A stretch of DNA of 48,499 nt. Source: Candidatus Omnitrophota bacterium (GTDB lineage: Bacteria; Omnitrophota; Omnitrophia; Omnitrophales; Aquincolibacteriaceae). The translations under genes were made by a program, and so were the position numbers. The first letter of the stretch is position 1, and each line of letters opens with the position of its first letter. Below are positions 1-9,081 of the stretch, one piece after another. The stretch spans positions 1-48,499 of the forward strand of contig JAFGHI010000009.1 in NCBI GenBank assembly GCA_016930235.1, read 5' to 3'. The notes below the pieces were generated by a model that saw only the letters and a program-made list of their open reading frames with translations, was not told where the DNA came from and made no database searches.

Positions 1-2
1 AT

Positions 3-137
3 GACTTCCTTTTGGAAGGGGATGTTTTCACCAAGGATGTCATTGAGACGTGGATTGCTTATAAGCGTGAAGTGGAAATTGATGCGATTCGGCTGCGGCC
101 ACATCCGCACGAATTTTACATGTATTTTGATATTTAG
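3..137 (+). CDS. glnA: Glutamine synthetase type I, C-terminal fragment
   Basis: This is the last 44 codons of a gene that begins before the window. The reading frame runs through the conserved glutamine synthetase tail: an ETWIAYKRE stretch, then LRPHPHEF, then a final MYFDI. This ending is typical of type I (GlnA) enzymes, which make glutamine from glutamate, ammonia and ATP in the cytoplasm. A strong terminator follows at once, and the gene for the enzyme that would adenylylate GlnA (glnE) comes next, so this is a nitrogen-assimilation locus. The regulatory adenylylation tyrosine lies upstream of the window and cannot be checked here. Identity is firm from the tail; subtype is less so. Confidence 0.9.
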   Translation, partial: DFLLEGDVFTKDVIETWIAYKREVEIDAIRLRPHPHEFYMYFDI

Positions 138-166
138 TTAATTTTCCGAAAGAGAATTGGGGGTAA

Positions 167-202
167 AACGGCCTGGCCCCGTAAGGGGTTGGGCCGTTTT
201 TT
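167..202 (+). terminator. Rho-independent terminator after glnA
   Basis: A GC-rich hairpin has arms starting AACGGCC and ending GGCCGTT. The inner stem is extended by CCCC/GGGG with G-U pairs, the loop is GTAA, and a run of T follows. It lies 30 bases after the glnA stop. It separates glnA from glnE and argues against any glnE start codon inside the hairpin. Confidence 0.85.
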
Positions 203-257
203 GTTTGGGAAAGAAATACCGTTTGTTTTTTTTAAACTTCAAGGCAAAATAGGGGTC

Positions 258-3200
258 ATGGAAAAAACTCTTTCGGTATATCCTCTCAAGGATATTCGAT
301 ATGAAGTTGAAATCCGATTGCCGGATTCATTAGGACTTCTCTCGTTAATTACCGGTCTTTTTGCATCCAACGGGATTAGTATCCTTCATGGTTTGGTGGG
401 GACTCAGAACCGGATGGCCCTCGACCATTTTCAAGTTAAGGTCTCCGAAGATGTTGATTGGGAAAGTCTCGAAAAAGATCTGATCGAATTCAGCCAACTG
501 TTACGGGCCGGGCAAGCTGAACAGGTTCGTCTGGAGATGAATCGCCGAATTATTCGCTTCCTAAGGCTCCATCAAGATAAGACCGCGAAACGGTTAATGC
601 CTATTCAGTTGGAAATTGATCAACAGGGTTCTCATCAAGAGACGATCGTTGATATTCGTGCGCAAGATACTCCCGCCTTCTTGTATGAATTAACCAACGC
701 CTTATCGCTCCTCAGAATTAATATTGTTAGGATGGAAGTTAAGACTCAAGACGACAAGGTTATGGATCGGTTATGGTTGACGACAGCGGAAGGTGAAAAA
801 ATATCTTCCGAAAATCAATTAAAGGCTCTTCAATGGGCGATTTTACTGATGAAGCAGTTTACACATCTTTTGAGCAAGGTCCCTGACCCTGCCGGGGCTT
901 TACGGCAAATCACATTGTTTGGCAAAGATCTTTTCAGCCGGGAGGATTTTGACGAGGTTTTATTGACTCTGAGGGAATCTCAGACTTTGGAGGACCTAAG
1001 CCAGGTTTTAGGAACGAGCCGGTTTTTGTGGGAAGAGTTTCTGCGCACACAACACGAATCTATATTTCCCATACTTGCTGATCATGAAATCATCAAGGCT
1101 AAAAAAGAGAAACCGCAGGTTGAGCAAGAGATACGCGAATATGTCACCTCGGCAGATACTTTTGAGGAAAAGGTCGAAAAGCTAAATGAATTTAAAGATC
1201 GTGAGATGTTTCGAATTGATATTCGGCATATCTTGAGGAGGACTTCCTACGTTGGCGAATTCGCAATGGAATTTACAGATTTAGCCGAAGTCGTCGTCAA
1301 ACTTGCTTCGGAACTTGTTTGGGTTGAGTTGTTGAAAAAGTTTCCCCCACCGATGGTGTCGGACAGAAAAAAGAGCGAGTATGCCATTTTGGCTTTGGGG
1401 AAGTTCGGTGGCCAGGAATTAGGTTATGCATCAGATTTGGAGATCCTTTTCGTTTATGAGGATGATGCGGAATCTTCCAGTGAGAGAAGCCAGCAGAACC
1501 TCGAATTTTATACCGAATTTGTGAGGCTTTTCCGCAAGACGATTCATGCAAAGAGCGAAGGAGTTTTTGAAATTGATTTAAGGTTAAGACCTCATGGGAA
1601 AGATGGCCCCCTGGCGGCTTCGTTAGATCTTTTTAGGAATTATTATTCTTCCGGGGCGAGCGCACTCAATTATGAAAGGCAGGCTTTAGTCAAACTTCGC
1701 TTTATCGGGGGTTCAGAGTCTTTAAGCCGTGAAGTCTTGAAAATTCGCGACACGTTTGTTTACGAAGATAAACCCTATGATTTTGAAGATGCTCTTCATC
1801 TAAGGAAGCGGCAGGAAGTTGAATTAGTCCAAGAAGGCCGGATCAATGCCAAATACAGTCCGGGTGGGCTTCTTGATATTGAATACCTTGTGCAGATTCT
1901 TCAAATTGCATATGGGCGCAAGCAATATAAAGAAATCCGCCACCCCAATACGCTGAAGGCTCTGAGGGCCCTTTGGAAAGTCGGAGCTATCCCGGAAGGT
2001 GATTTTCAGATGTTGCGTGCTTCTTACATTTTCCTGAGGGGGCTGATTAATGCCTTGAGAATCGAGCGTGGTAATGCAAAGGATCTGACCATTCCTCATC
2101 CTGAAAGTGAAGAGTTTGTCATTTTAGCGAGAAGAGTTGGATTTGTAGGGGATGACGAAGCTGCCCGCGATAAGTTAAAAGACCTCCTTCATAAACACAT
2201 GAGTACCGCACGTGACTTTTATCAAGGGTATATCCAAAAACTTCAGGCTTCTAACTGGGAAACGTTGGCCAATGAGTTGGCGGTTGAACCTCTTGATGCC
2301 ACACGGGTTAGTTTTGATGAATTATTTCGGGGTGATTTGTCCCAAAGAAGTATGGAAATCATGAAAAAACTTGGTTTTCAGGATATCCCGACTAGCGTTC
2401 TTCGAATGAAAAGAATCTATCCCGACCCGCTTATCTTTGAACCTTTTGCTTTAGCCGTGGATCGCGCATGGGCCATTTGGCCGAGTGTTCCGGATCCGGA
2501 CCTGGCGGTGATGCATTTAGAACACTTTCTGGAATATCATCCTGATCGTGATGTGTTTTGGGAATCTGCAGCTAGATCGGAAGAAGGATTGTCGATTCTG
2601 CTTCGGTTATTCGGAACGAGTTCGTATCTATCCGATCTGTTGATCGCTTATCCAGAGTATTGGGAATGGGTCCGGGATCCCAGGGAACATGATTTGAAAA
2701 AGGTTGAATTAGGCCTGAAGGAAATACAGGAGAAAAATAGGCAATATGATCAAATCCGCCAAATTCGACACCGTGAAACATTGCGTATTGCCTTGGCTGA
2801 AATGCATCTTTGCAGTTCTTTAAGCGATATTTATCGGGTGTATACCCAGCTTGCAGATACTATTTTGGAGACGTTCCTTCATCAAAAAAACACGTCTTGC
2901 CCCATAGGTGTCATTGGCCTGGGAAAATTGGGAGGAAAAGAATTGAATTTTAGTTCGGACATTGATTTATTGTTTGTTGCTTCCAACGACTGTGATATTC
3001 CGCAAATCAGCTCACAGATTCAAGACATTTTGAATGTGCTCAAAAAAGGCGGTCCTACGGAATTCCTCTATCGCACGGATCTACGATTGCGGCCGCACGG
3101 TGAAGAAGGGAGTTTATTATTACGTTTAGAAGATTACCTTCATTATTATCGAAATCAAGCGGAACCTTGGGAATACCAGGCCCTCATCAAAGCCCGGTTT

Positions 3201-3746
3201 GTTGCGGGCAATAGGGACCTTGTCAAACCTTTACTGGATCAACTGCAGCCCATGATTTATCGGGATCATTGGTCTATGGACGATTTTGCAATGATTCAGG
3301 ATGTTAAAAGGCGTTATGAAGCCATGGTCCGTTCCCGGGGAGAGGAAAGAACTAATATTAAATTAGGTCTTGGCGGAATCCGCGATATCGAATTCAGTCT
3401 TCAAATGCTTCAATTAAAACATGGGTATCTTCATCCCGAGATTCAATCGGGAAATATTTTTGACGTTTTTCAGGCACTTCGAAAAACAAAGCTGATTGAA
3501 GAAAAGGAGTGGAAGACTCTTTACGACGGGTATCTTTTTTTAAGGCGGGTCGAAAATCGATTACATTTGTTTGAAAACCGTCAGGAATTTAATGTACCTC
3601 AAGACCCCATCCATCTTAGACGTTTAGCCAAGAGCCTTGGTTTTAGGGATAAATCTCACCGAACAGCCGAAGAAGATTTTAGAATAAGCTTGTCAGACTT
3701 GACTGGGGAATGCCGGGAGATTTTTGAACGTTTGTTTTACAGATAG
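258..3746 (+). CDS. glnE: Glutamine-synthetase adenylyltransferase with N-terminal ACT pair
   Basis: Bifunctional enzyme that adds AMP to, or removes it from, glutamine synthetase. The start at 258 gives 1162 residues; an in-frame start at 189 would lie in the glnA terminator and is rejected. There are two nucleotidyltransferase halves. The first has GKFGGQELGYASDLE at residues 381-395 and the second GKLGGKELNFSSDID near 889-903. Each is followed by an RLRPHG segment and a helical region, the normal GlnE plan. Unusual is an extension of about 200 residues before the first half. It holds two ACT-like modules, about residues 12-90 and 125-205; the second resembles the ACT domains of GlnD. The first catalytic motif reads SDLE, where SDxD is usual. 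GlnE is normally about 950 residues, so the extension explains the length. Strong identity; ACT assignment is by pattern only. Confidence 0.92.
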   Translation: MEKTLSVYPLKDIRYEVEIRLPDSLGLLSLITGLFASNGISILHGLVGTQNRMALDHFQVKVSEDVDWESLEKDLIEFSQLLRAGQAEQVRLEMNRRIIRFLRLHQDKTAKRLMPIQLEIDQQGSHQETIVDIRAQDTPAFLYELTNALSLLRINIVRMEVKTQDDKVMDRLWLTTAEGEKISSENQLKALQWAILLMKQFTHLLSKVPDPAGALRQITLFGKDLFSREDFDEVLLTLRESQTLEDLSQVLGTSRFLWEEFLRTQHESIFPILADHEIIKAKKEKPQVEQEIREYVTSADTFEEKVEKLNEFKDREMFRIDIRHILRRTSYVGEFAMEFTDLAEVVVKLASELVWVELLKKFPPPMVSDRKKSEYAILALGKFGGQELGYASDLEILFVYEDDAESSSERSQQNLEFYTEFVRLFRKTIHAKSEGVFEIDLRLRPHGKDGPLAASLDLFRNYYSSGASALNYERQALVKLRFIGGSESLSREVLKIRDTFVYEDKPYDFEDALHLRKRQEVELVQEGRINAKYSPGGLLDIEYLVQILQIAYGRKQYKEIRHPNTLKALRALWKVGAIPEGDFQMLRASYIFLRGLINALRIERGNAKDLTIPHPESEEFVILARRVGFVGDDEAARDKLKDLLHKHMSTARDFYQGYIQKLQASNWETLANELAVEPLDATRVSFDELFRGDLSQRSMEIMKKLGFQDIPTSVLRMKRIYPDPLIFEPFALAVDRAWAIWPSVPDPDLAVMHLEHFLEYHPDRDVFWESAARSEEGLSILLRLFGTSSYLSDLLIAYPEYWEWVRDPREHDLKKVELGLKEIQEKNRQYDQIRQIRHRETLRIALAEMHLCSSLSDIYRVYTQLADTILETFLHQKNTSCPIGVIGLGKLGGKELNFSSDIDLLFVASNDCDIPQISSQIQDILNVLKKGGPTEFLYRTDLRLRPHGEEGSLLLRLEDYLHYYRNQAEPWEYQALIKARFVAGNRDLVKPLLDQLQPMIYRDHWSMDDFAMIQDVKRRYEAMVRSRGEERTNIKLGLGGIRDIEFSLQMLQLKHGYLHPEIQSGNIFDVFQALRKTKLIEEKEWKTLYDGYLFLRRVENRLHLFENRQEFNVPQDPIHLRRLAKSLGFRDKSHRTAEEDFRISLSDLTGECREIFERLFYR

Positions 3747-3756
3747 AGAATGAAGC

Positions 3757-4896
3757 CTACTGGCTGGAAAGATAATCGAGAATTGATTGAGCCGCTCTTT
3801 GGCTCGCACCCTTTTCACCCAATTTTTTTCGGACGTCTTCGAATTCCCGTTTCATGTGATGAAACAATTCTTTGCTATTTAAAAGTACCTGAATCTCGTG
3901 GGCAATGGTTTCGGGATGGATGTCATTCTGGATAAATTCAGGGACAATTCTTTTATTCGCCAAAAGATTGACGAGACCAAGGTAGGGAACTTTGACGAGC
4001 TGTTTGCCTAAGATATAAGTTGACCAGCTTGCCTTATAAAGCAGAAAAAAAGGTGTCCCGATAATCGCCGATTCAAGGGTTGCGGTTCCTGAGGTGATCA
4101 AGGCAAAATCAAGGGCGGTCAGGGTTTCGTAATGATGATAATGGGTTTCAATGATATTCAAGTGAGCATAAGGTCGTAGAATTTCATCGTATAGTTTTTG
4201 GGATATGTTGCTTGAGCGGGTCAGAAAAAAACGGTATTTTCCGTCTTTTAGATTGAGATAGTGTATGGCTTTCAGCATGAGTGGTAAGATTCGTTTGACT
4301 TCTTTTTGGCGCGATCCGGGAAGTATGCCGATCGCTTTTTCTTCCTTCTTAATGTCGAGGTGCTTTCGAATTTCATCCCGATCGAGCGCCTCGGGGATTT
4401 TATCCAATAGTGGATGTCCGACAAACTCGCAAGGAACGCCGGCTTTCTCATAGATTGCGACTTCGAAAGGAAGAATGACTAACATTTTAGACACAGTTCT
4501 TTGGATAGTGCGGATTCGCCGTTTTCCCCAGGCCCATATTTGGGGCGAGATATAATAAATAACGGGGATCTTTTTATTGATTTTTTTTGCGAAACGGAGA
4601 TTAAAAGCGGGAGAATCTACGAGAATCAGTGAATCAGGCTTGAATTTGTCAACCGCACGAAGTGCTTGATAAAAAATACTGCGGTATTTGAAGTACTGAC
4701 GAATGACATCCCCCAGACCTAGGGCTGAAATGGTGGTCATGTCGTAGATCAGCGATGCTCCTGCCTGGAGCATTTGAGGGCCTCCCAGGCCTAAGAATTC
4801 CGCGAAGGGCTCCTTTTTTCTTATTTCTTCCATAAGGTGAGCAGCATGTGAATCACCGGAGGGTTCACAAGCTATGATGAAGAATTTTTTAGGCAT
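3757..4896 (-). CDS. lpxB: Lipid-A-disaccharide synthase
   Basis: GT19 family enzyme that joins UDP-diacylglucosamine and lipid X to form the lipid A disaccharide at the inner face of the cytoplasmic membrane. The protein has 379 residues, the usual family length. Seen here are the N-terminal EPSGDSHAA (family SGDxxGA, here with Ala for Gly), GLGGPQM near 36-42, the catalytic-region VDSPAFNLR near 93-101, SPQIWAWG, VGHPLLD, and LPGSRQKEVKR in the donor-binding half. It lies 8 bases after the stop of the oxidoreductase gene on the same strand, so the two form an operon. It is convergent with glnE, with only 10 bases between the stops. Its presence indicates an outer membrane with lipid A. Confidence 0.95.
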   Translation of the reverse strand: MPKKFFIIACEPSGDSHAAHLMEEIRKKEPFAEFLGLGGPQMLQAGASLIYDMTTISALGLGDVIRQYFKYRSIFYQALRAVDKFKPDSLILVDSPAFNLRFAKKINKKIPVIYYISPQIWAWGKRRIRTIQRTVSKMLVILPFEVAIYEKAGVPCEFVGHPLLDKIPEALDRDEIRKHLDIKKEEKAIGILPGSRQKEVKRILPLMLKAIHYLNLKDGKYRFFLTRSSNISQKLYDEILRPYAHLNIIETHYHHYETLTALDFALITSGTATLESAIIGTPFFLLYKASWSTYILGKQLVKVPYLGLVNLLANKRIVPEFIQNDIHPETIAHEIQVLLNSKELFHHMKREFEDVRKKLGEKGASQRAAQSILDYLSSQ

Positions 4897-4904
4897 GGAG
4901 ATGG

Positions 4905-5846
4905 TTAGTTGGTGAAAACGCTGTTTTCGTGATTTTTCTTAATGTTTTCAATAATATCCAGGGCAAGGGCAAGTGCATCGCGCGCTGCTTCATCCGGTCG
5001 GCCGAGACTTTCACCGGTTTTAATTTTTTCTAGGAAATATTTAAGTTCTTCTTTTAAGGGCTCTGTTTTTTGAATATCCACAGATTCCTGGGAAATTTGT
5101 GAACCTTGTTTTCTGAAAATTTTTGCGCTTTGGGCCTCATAGTCTAAGGAGACATAAGCATCTTCTTGAAAAATCCTGATTTTTCTTTGCTTTTCTGGAG
5201 TTAACCTTGAAGCAGTAAGATTGGCAATAGCGCCATTTTTGAATTTGAGACGAACATTTGCAATATCCTCATAAGGAGTGATGACGTTAACACCTACAGC
5301 ATCAAAAGATTCAACTTTTGATTTCACAAGTCCGAGAACAATATCAATATCGTGGATCATCAGGTCCAAGACGACTCCGCAGTCATTGATCCGGCCTGTG
5401 AAGGGGCCGAGTCGGTGGATTTCAAAGAAACGGATATCATTGGCAATCTCTTCGATTCGCTTATAACCGGCATTATGACGTTCAACGTGGCCTACGCGGA
5501 GCGCACAATTATTTTTACGAGCGATCTCTAAAAGCTCATCGGCCTCCTCAAGCCGTAGGGTTATGGGTTTTTCAATCAGGGTATGTATGCCCTTTTGAAG
5601 AAAGTCCTTTGCAATGGCGTAATGAGTGGAGGTTGGTGTTGCGATACTGACAGCATCAACGAGATTAAAGAGGTCTTGGTACTTTGTATAAAAAGGGACT
5701 CCGAGCTCTTCGGCCCGGACGTTTTTTGAGGAGTCATTGTCACATATCCCGACCAACTTAGCTTGGGGCAGCTCAAAGTAGTTTTTTGCGTGCCACCGGC
5801 CTAAATGTCCAACGCCAATTACGGCAACTTGAAGAGGGGAATCCAA
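4905..5846 (-). CDS. Gfo/Idh/MocA-family oxidoreductase, possible lipid A sugar dehydrogenase
   Basis: NAD(P)-dependent sugar oxidoreductase of 313 residues. The Rossmann motif GVGHLG is at residues 11-16, the family EKP motif at 92-94, and a catalytic-type LMIHDIDIV stretch lies in the C-terminal domain. The start codon is TTG at 5846, chosen because AAAGGAG stands the right distance upstream and no better start exists. It sits directly before lpxB. Family members beside lpxA/lpxB in other bacteria include GnnA, which oxidises UDP-GlcNAc at C3 on the way to 2,3-diamino lipid A. That role is an inference, because no partner aminotransferase (GnnB) is visible in the window. It could also act on another sugar. 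Confidence 0.85.
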   Translation of the reverse strand: MDSPLQVAVIGVGHLGRWHAKNYFELPQAKLVGICDNDSSKNVRAEELGVPFYTKYQDLFNLVDAVSIATPTSTHYAIAKDFLQKGIHTLIEKPITLRLEEADELLEIARKNNCALRVGHVERHNAGYKRIEEIANDIRFFEIHRLGPFTGRINDCGVVLDLMIHDIDIVLGLVKSKVESFDAVGVNVITPYEDIANVRLKFKNGAIANLTASRLTPEKQRKIRIFQEDAYVSLDYEAQSAKIFRKQGSQISQESVDIQKTEPLKEELKYFLEKIKTGESLGRPDEAARDALALALDIIENIKKNHENSVFTN

Positions 5847-5909
5847 CGTAACTCCTTTGAAATAATGAGGTTATAAATCTCCAAAAGCGTTTCATGCTAG
5901 CAAATTACC

Positions 5910-5938
5910 TTGTGAGGTGTCAATGAATATGTTACATT
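5910..5938 (+). promoter_or_regulatory. Possible promoter for the msbA gene
   Basis: TTGTGA and TACATT are separated by 17 bases, each matching four of six consensus positions. The element lies in the 208-base divergent gap between the oxidoreductase gene and msbA. A GTGAGGT at 5912-5918 is repeated inverted at 5960-5966, so the region could also hold an operator. The call is weak. Confidence 0.35.
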
Positions 5939-6054
5939 ATGCCCTTCTTAGAAAGGTTAACCTCACGAAAACGTCTATCGATCGTATATAACCGTTTATC
6001 AATCAAAAAGTTAGGTCAATTTTTTAGCGGAGAAGGAAATCGAATTAAAAGAAT

Positions 6055-7806
6055 ATGGGGATCTATAAAAGGCTCTTAAATTATATCAAGCCGCATCGTT
6101 GGCGGTTAGTCGCAGCGATCATTGCTTCTCAAGGTTATGCTATTACAACCGCTCTGGTTTCTGCGACTTTGTATCTGATCATTAATGGTCTCCAAAATAA
6201 GACGGAAGTTGTGATCAATAATATCCCGCATCTTCCGTTTCTCATGAATATTCGTTTCCCTGCTTATTGGATTCCCGTCATTATTGTCAGTGTTTTTGCC
6301 TTAAGAAGTTTTTTTGAATATATTTCCCATTACCAAATGGCAAGTGTGGGGATACGGGCGATTCGCAAAGTCCGCGATGATCTTTATCGGCATCTTGTTC
6401 ATCAATCGAGTGATTTTTTCTCGCGTGGCCGAACAGGAGATTTCCTAAGTCGCATCATGAATGATGTCGGCTCCATTCAAGGAGCTATCACCGATGTTGT
6501 CAGCGATCTGACAAAGCAACCCTTTGTGATTTTATATAACATTCCAATGGTTTTTATTTTCGGGGGTTATTATGCCCTCATCGCATTGGCTGTTTTTCCG
6601 CTTGTTGTCATTCCCATTGTTATTTTGGGCCGAACTTTACGAAAGACAACAAAAAGGATGCAGGAGCGGGCAGCGGATATTACGGCTTTTATCGGTGAAA
6701 CGCTAGCGGGTATTCAAATTGTCAAAGCTTTTAATCGAGAAAGCGATGAAATTTCTAAGTTTGAGAAAATCAATAAATCTGTTTTTGATTATTTTAAGAA
6801 GACCATTAAAGTCACTATTGTTCAAAGGCCTCTTGTTGAGGTGATGGGAGCAGTAGGTGCAGCGCTTGCCATTTGGTTTAGCTTGCAGCATTTAAGTTTG
6901 GATCGATTTACCGCTTTTGTCGGTGCGCTTTTCCTCTTTTATGAGCCGCTTAAGAAATTAAGCAAGGTCAATAGCACTATTCAACAAAGCATTGCAGCTG
7001 GTGCGAGGATCTTTGAGATTTTAGATACTGTTCCTTCGGTGCAGGATTGCCCCGATGCTTATTCATTTCAGGAGCCTGTCCAAGAAATTACGTATGAAAA
7101 TGTCAGTTTTTCCTATGAAAAAGGGGATGAAGTGCTTGATCGCGTTCAATTTGCGGTTAAGCGCGGGGAAGTGCTTGCTCTTGTCGGGGCAAGCGGATCC
7201 GGGAAGACAACTCTCGTGAATCTTTTGCCTCGATTCTATGATCCGGACTTAGGGACAATCAAAATTAACGGGAAAGACATTCGCGGTTTTACGCTGCGTT
7301 CGCTGAGGGGTTTAATTGGGATCGTAAGCCAGGATACTATTCTTTTTAATGGATCTGTTGCAGAAAATATCGCTTATGGAAAACCCGAAGCAAGTTCCGA
7401 GGAAATCAGGAAAGCAGCCTGCGCCGCTTATGCAGACCACTTTATCGAAGAATTGCCGGAGAAGTATCATACGCAGCTGGGTGAAAGGGGCTTGAAGCTT
7501 TCGGGCGGTCAACGACAGAGGATCGCTATTGCGAGGGCTCTACTGAAAGATCCGCCGGTTTTAATTTTGGATGAGGCAACATCACATTTGGATACACAAA
7601 GTGAGCGTGAGGTGCAAGGTGCTCTTGAGAATTTGATGGAGGGAAGAACAGTTTTTGTGATTGCGCACCGTCTTTCTACCATTCAAAAAGCAGATCGCAT
7701 TGTTGTGCTCGATAGAGGCCGAATTATTCAAAGTGGTACAAACGATGGTCTTTTGCAAGAAGGCGGGGCCTATAAGAAGTTGCATGATTTGCAGTTTAAT
7801 CTTTAG
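6055..7806 (+). CDS. msbA: MsbA-type lipid flippase / ABC exporter
   Basis: Half-size ABC exporter of 583 residues: a six-helix membrane domain, then a nucleotide-binding domain. Visible motifs are Walker A GASGSGKTT starting at residue 378, a Q-loop VSQDTILFNGS, the signature LSGGQ at 482-486, Walker B ending DE at 506-507, and the switch histidine at 538. It would work as a homodimer, flipping lipid A core or a related lipid across the inner membrane with ATP. The location opposite the lpxB unit supports the MsbA reading. By sequence alone it could be another lipid or peptide exporter of the same family. The start is preceded by a purine-rich stretch rather than a clean ribosome site. Confidence 0.85.
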   Translation: MGIYKRLLNYIKPHRWRLVAAIIASQGYAITTALVSATLYLIINGLQNKTEVVINNIPHLPFLMNIRFPAYWIPVIIVSVFALRSFFEYISHYQMASVGIRAIRKVRDDLYRHLVHQSSDFFSRGRTGDFLSRIMNDVGSIQGAITDVVSDLTKQPFVILYNIPMVFIFGGYYALIALAVFPLVVIPIVILGRTLRKTTKRMQERAADITAFIGETLAGIQIVKAFNRESDEISKFEKINKSVFDYFKKTIKVTIVQRPLVEVMGAVGAALAIWFSLQHLSLDRFTAFVGALFLFYEPLKKLSKVNSTIQQSIAAGARIFEILDTVPSVQDCPDAYSFQEPVQEITYENVSFSYEKGDEVLDRVQFAVKRGEVLALVGASGSGKTTLVNLLPRFYDPDLGTIKINGKDIRGFTLRSLRGLIGIVSQDTILFNGSVAENIAYGKPEASSEEIRKAACAAYADHFIEELPEKYHTQLGERGLKLSGGQRQRIAIARALLKDPPVLILDEATSHLDTQSEREVQGALENLMEGRTVFVIAHRLSTIQKADRIVVLDRGRIIQSGTNDGLLQEGGAYKKLHDLQFNL

Positions 7807-7836
7807 CTTTTGGCTTCGCGCTTGTCGCCAAAGGCT
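7805..7836 (+). other. Hairpin over the msbA stop codon
   Basis: Arms of ten bases (AGCTTTTGGC and GCCAAAGGCT, one G-U pair) flank a 12-base loop and overlap the stop codon. There is no T-run after it, so it is not a classic terminator. A -10-like TATACT at 7846-7851 with a weak TTGTCG 18 bases earlier could start transcription of the next gene. Confidence 0.4.
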
Positions 7837-7900
7837 ATTCTAAGTTATACTATGTACTCATTCGAGGACCTAACACGTTTTCTTAATTGATGGGGGGCAT

Positions 7901-8332
7901 ATGAAAAATCAAGCTTTTTTAATGATCCTACTCCTTATAGTTTCTGTCTCGCTTCAGTTCGGCATGGCTCGCAGTGGTCAATATGATGAAGAAGCCCGGC
8001 GAACAGAAAGAGAAGAACGTCAGCGCCAGAAAACAACGGGTGAACGCATCAATCCCGTTACCAATTTTGCGGGAGGAGTTAAACAAGTGACGGTCGATAC
8101 GACGGCGGGATTTATTTCCGACACCCGCGAAAGCGATAATGATGCCCCGCCTGTTCTAAGCACCCTCGAAGGGGCTCGGCAAGGTACAGAAAAGATATTA
8201 GATGGTGCTGTGAAGGGGACAGCCAAGATTGCTACTTTGGGATTCGGGAGCGTAGAAGATTATGAAGTGATTGAGCCCGAACAGGGGACTGACGAACCCA
8301 CTAAAATCAAGATCCAGATTCCGGGGACCTAA
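7901..8332 (+). CDS. Small secreted protein of unknown function
   Basis: A 143-residue protein with a clear N-terminal export signal: a hydrophobic stretch at about residues 4-22, with likely cleavage after GMA near 23. It continues with a highly charged segment rich in Glu and Arg (about 25-48), then Gly/Ala/Thr-rich sequence with short amphipathic runs (AGGVKQVTVDTTAGF, then EGARQGTEKILDGAVKG). No family is recognised. The start has a G-rich ribosome site (GGGGGG) just before ATG. It is the first of three consecutive small exported proteins between msbA and hom. Their shared position suggests, without proof, a role in the periplasm or envelope. Confidence 0.7.
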   Translation: MKNQAFLMILLLIVSVSLQFGMARSGQYDEEARRTEREERQRQKTTGERINPVTNFAGGVKQVTVDTTAGFISDTRESDNDAPPVLSTLEGARQGTEKILDGAVKGTAKIATLGFGSVEDYEVIEPEQGTDEPTKIKIQIPGT

Positions 8333-8401
8333 ATCCGATTTTATCTTACGATCAGCAATTTTATTCTTCCAATCTCTATGTTCAATAATTCAAACTCAGG
8401 G

Positions 8402-8407
8402 TATAAT
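8402..8407 (+). promoter_or_regulatory. Possible -10 element before the second secreted-protein gene
   Basis: A perfect TATAAT in the 143-base gap. The upstream TTCAAT is a poor -35 at a short 15-base spacing, so this is only a candidate. Confidence 0.25.
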
Positions 8408-8475
8408 TTCCAAATTATTTTTCTTCGAATCCTAAAAGGGTTTGCTATTGGTTCGCAAGCTTGAAGGAGGAAACC

Positions 8476-9015
8476 ATGGGACTGAAATACATGTCTCAAC
8501 TAAAGAGATGGGGGATGTTTTTTTTGTTAACATTTGTATTTGCTGCTTCAGGTTTGGCTTATGAGAAACCCTACTATACGCTTGATGGGAAAAGGTATGA
8601 CAAAACAGAGTATCAGGCATTAAAAGCTACGGAGATAGAGAAGATTAAAGCAAGAGCCGAAGAAATCATTGCAGCTTTTCAAATGCAGGATATGAATATT
8701 GGCGAATGGATGATTTATGAGGGTTCTCCCCTTGATCGGGATCGGATTATTACAAGCGTGATTCAATATTACTCGACGCAAGGTCGTCACACTTTTGTTG
8801 ATGCCGAAGTGATCGGCGTTAAAATGGATGAAGATCTTAAGAGAGCGGAAGCCACCGTCAAAACCAATTGGTCGGCTATGGATATGATGGGGGGATACAG
8901 CACTGCTCCGGTGATGGAAAAATGGATTTTTGTCTACGAAAAAAGAAATTCAGAGTGGTATCTTAGCATTAGTCAGCGTAGAGGGCCGTACGGATTTACC
9001 GTTTCAGCCGTTTAA
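8476..9015 (+). CDS. Secreted protein of unknown function
   Basis: A 179-residue protein. The ATG at 8476 is chosen because AAGGAGG lies 5 bases upstream; an in-frame TTG at 8461 would overlap that site. Residues about 12-28 form a hydrophobic signal segment ending near ASGLAYE. The mature part starts with a YYTLDGKRYDK stretch and an Ala/Glu-rich helix. It ends in alternating beta-type sequence (WIFVYEKRNSEWYLSISQR) that recalls NTF2-like folds, though the resemblance is too general for a family call. It is the second of three neighbouring exported proteins. Function unknown. Confidence 0.72.
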   Translation: MGLKYMSQLKRWGMFFLLTFVFAASGLAYEKPYYTLDGKRYDKTEYQALKATEIEKIKARAEEIIAAFQMQDMNIGEWMIYEGSPLDRDRIITSVIQYYSTQGRHTFVDAEVIGVKMDEDLKRAEATVKTNWSAMDMMGGYSTAPVMEKWIFVYEKRNSEWYLSISQRRGPYGFTVSAV

Positions 9016-9081
9016 TGGATCAAGCTTCGATTAATTTTGGGGGAGATTTGGCATTTTCCCAAAAAGTTGAAAGGTGTTGAT

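Noticed and set aside
189..257. Upstream extension of glnE by 23 codons
   Set aside because: It would start inside the glnA terminator, and its residues do not resemble the ACT domain that begins after the ATG at 258.
1297..1551. Antisense open frame within glnE
   Set aside because: It runs opposite strongly conserved coding sequence, has no ribosome site and shows no protein-like pattern. The same applies to the other long antisense frames in the window.
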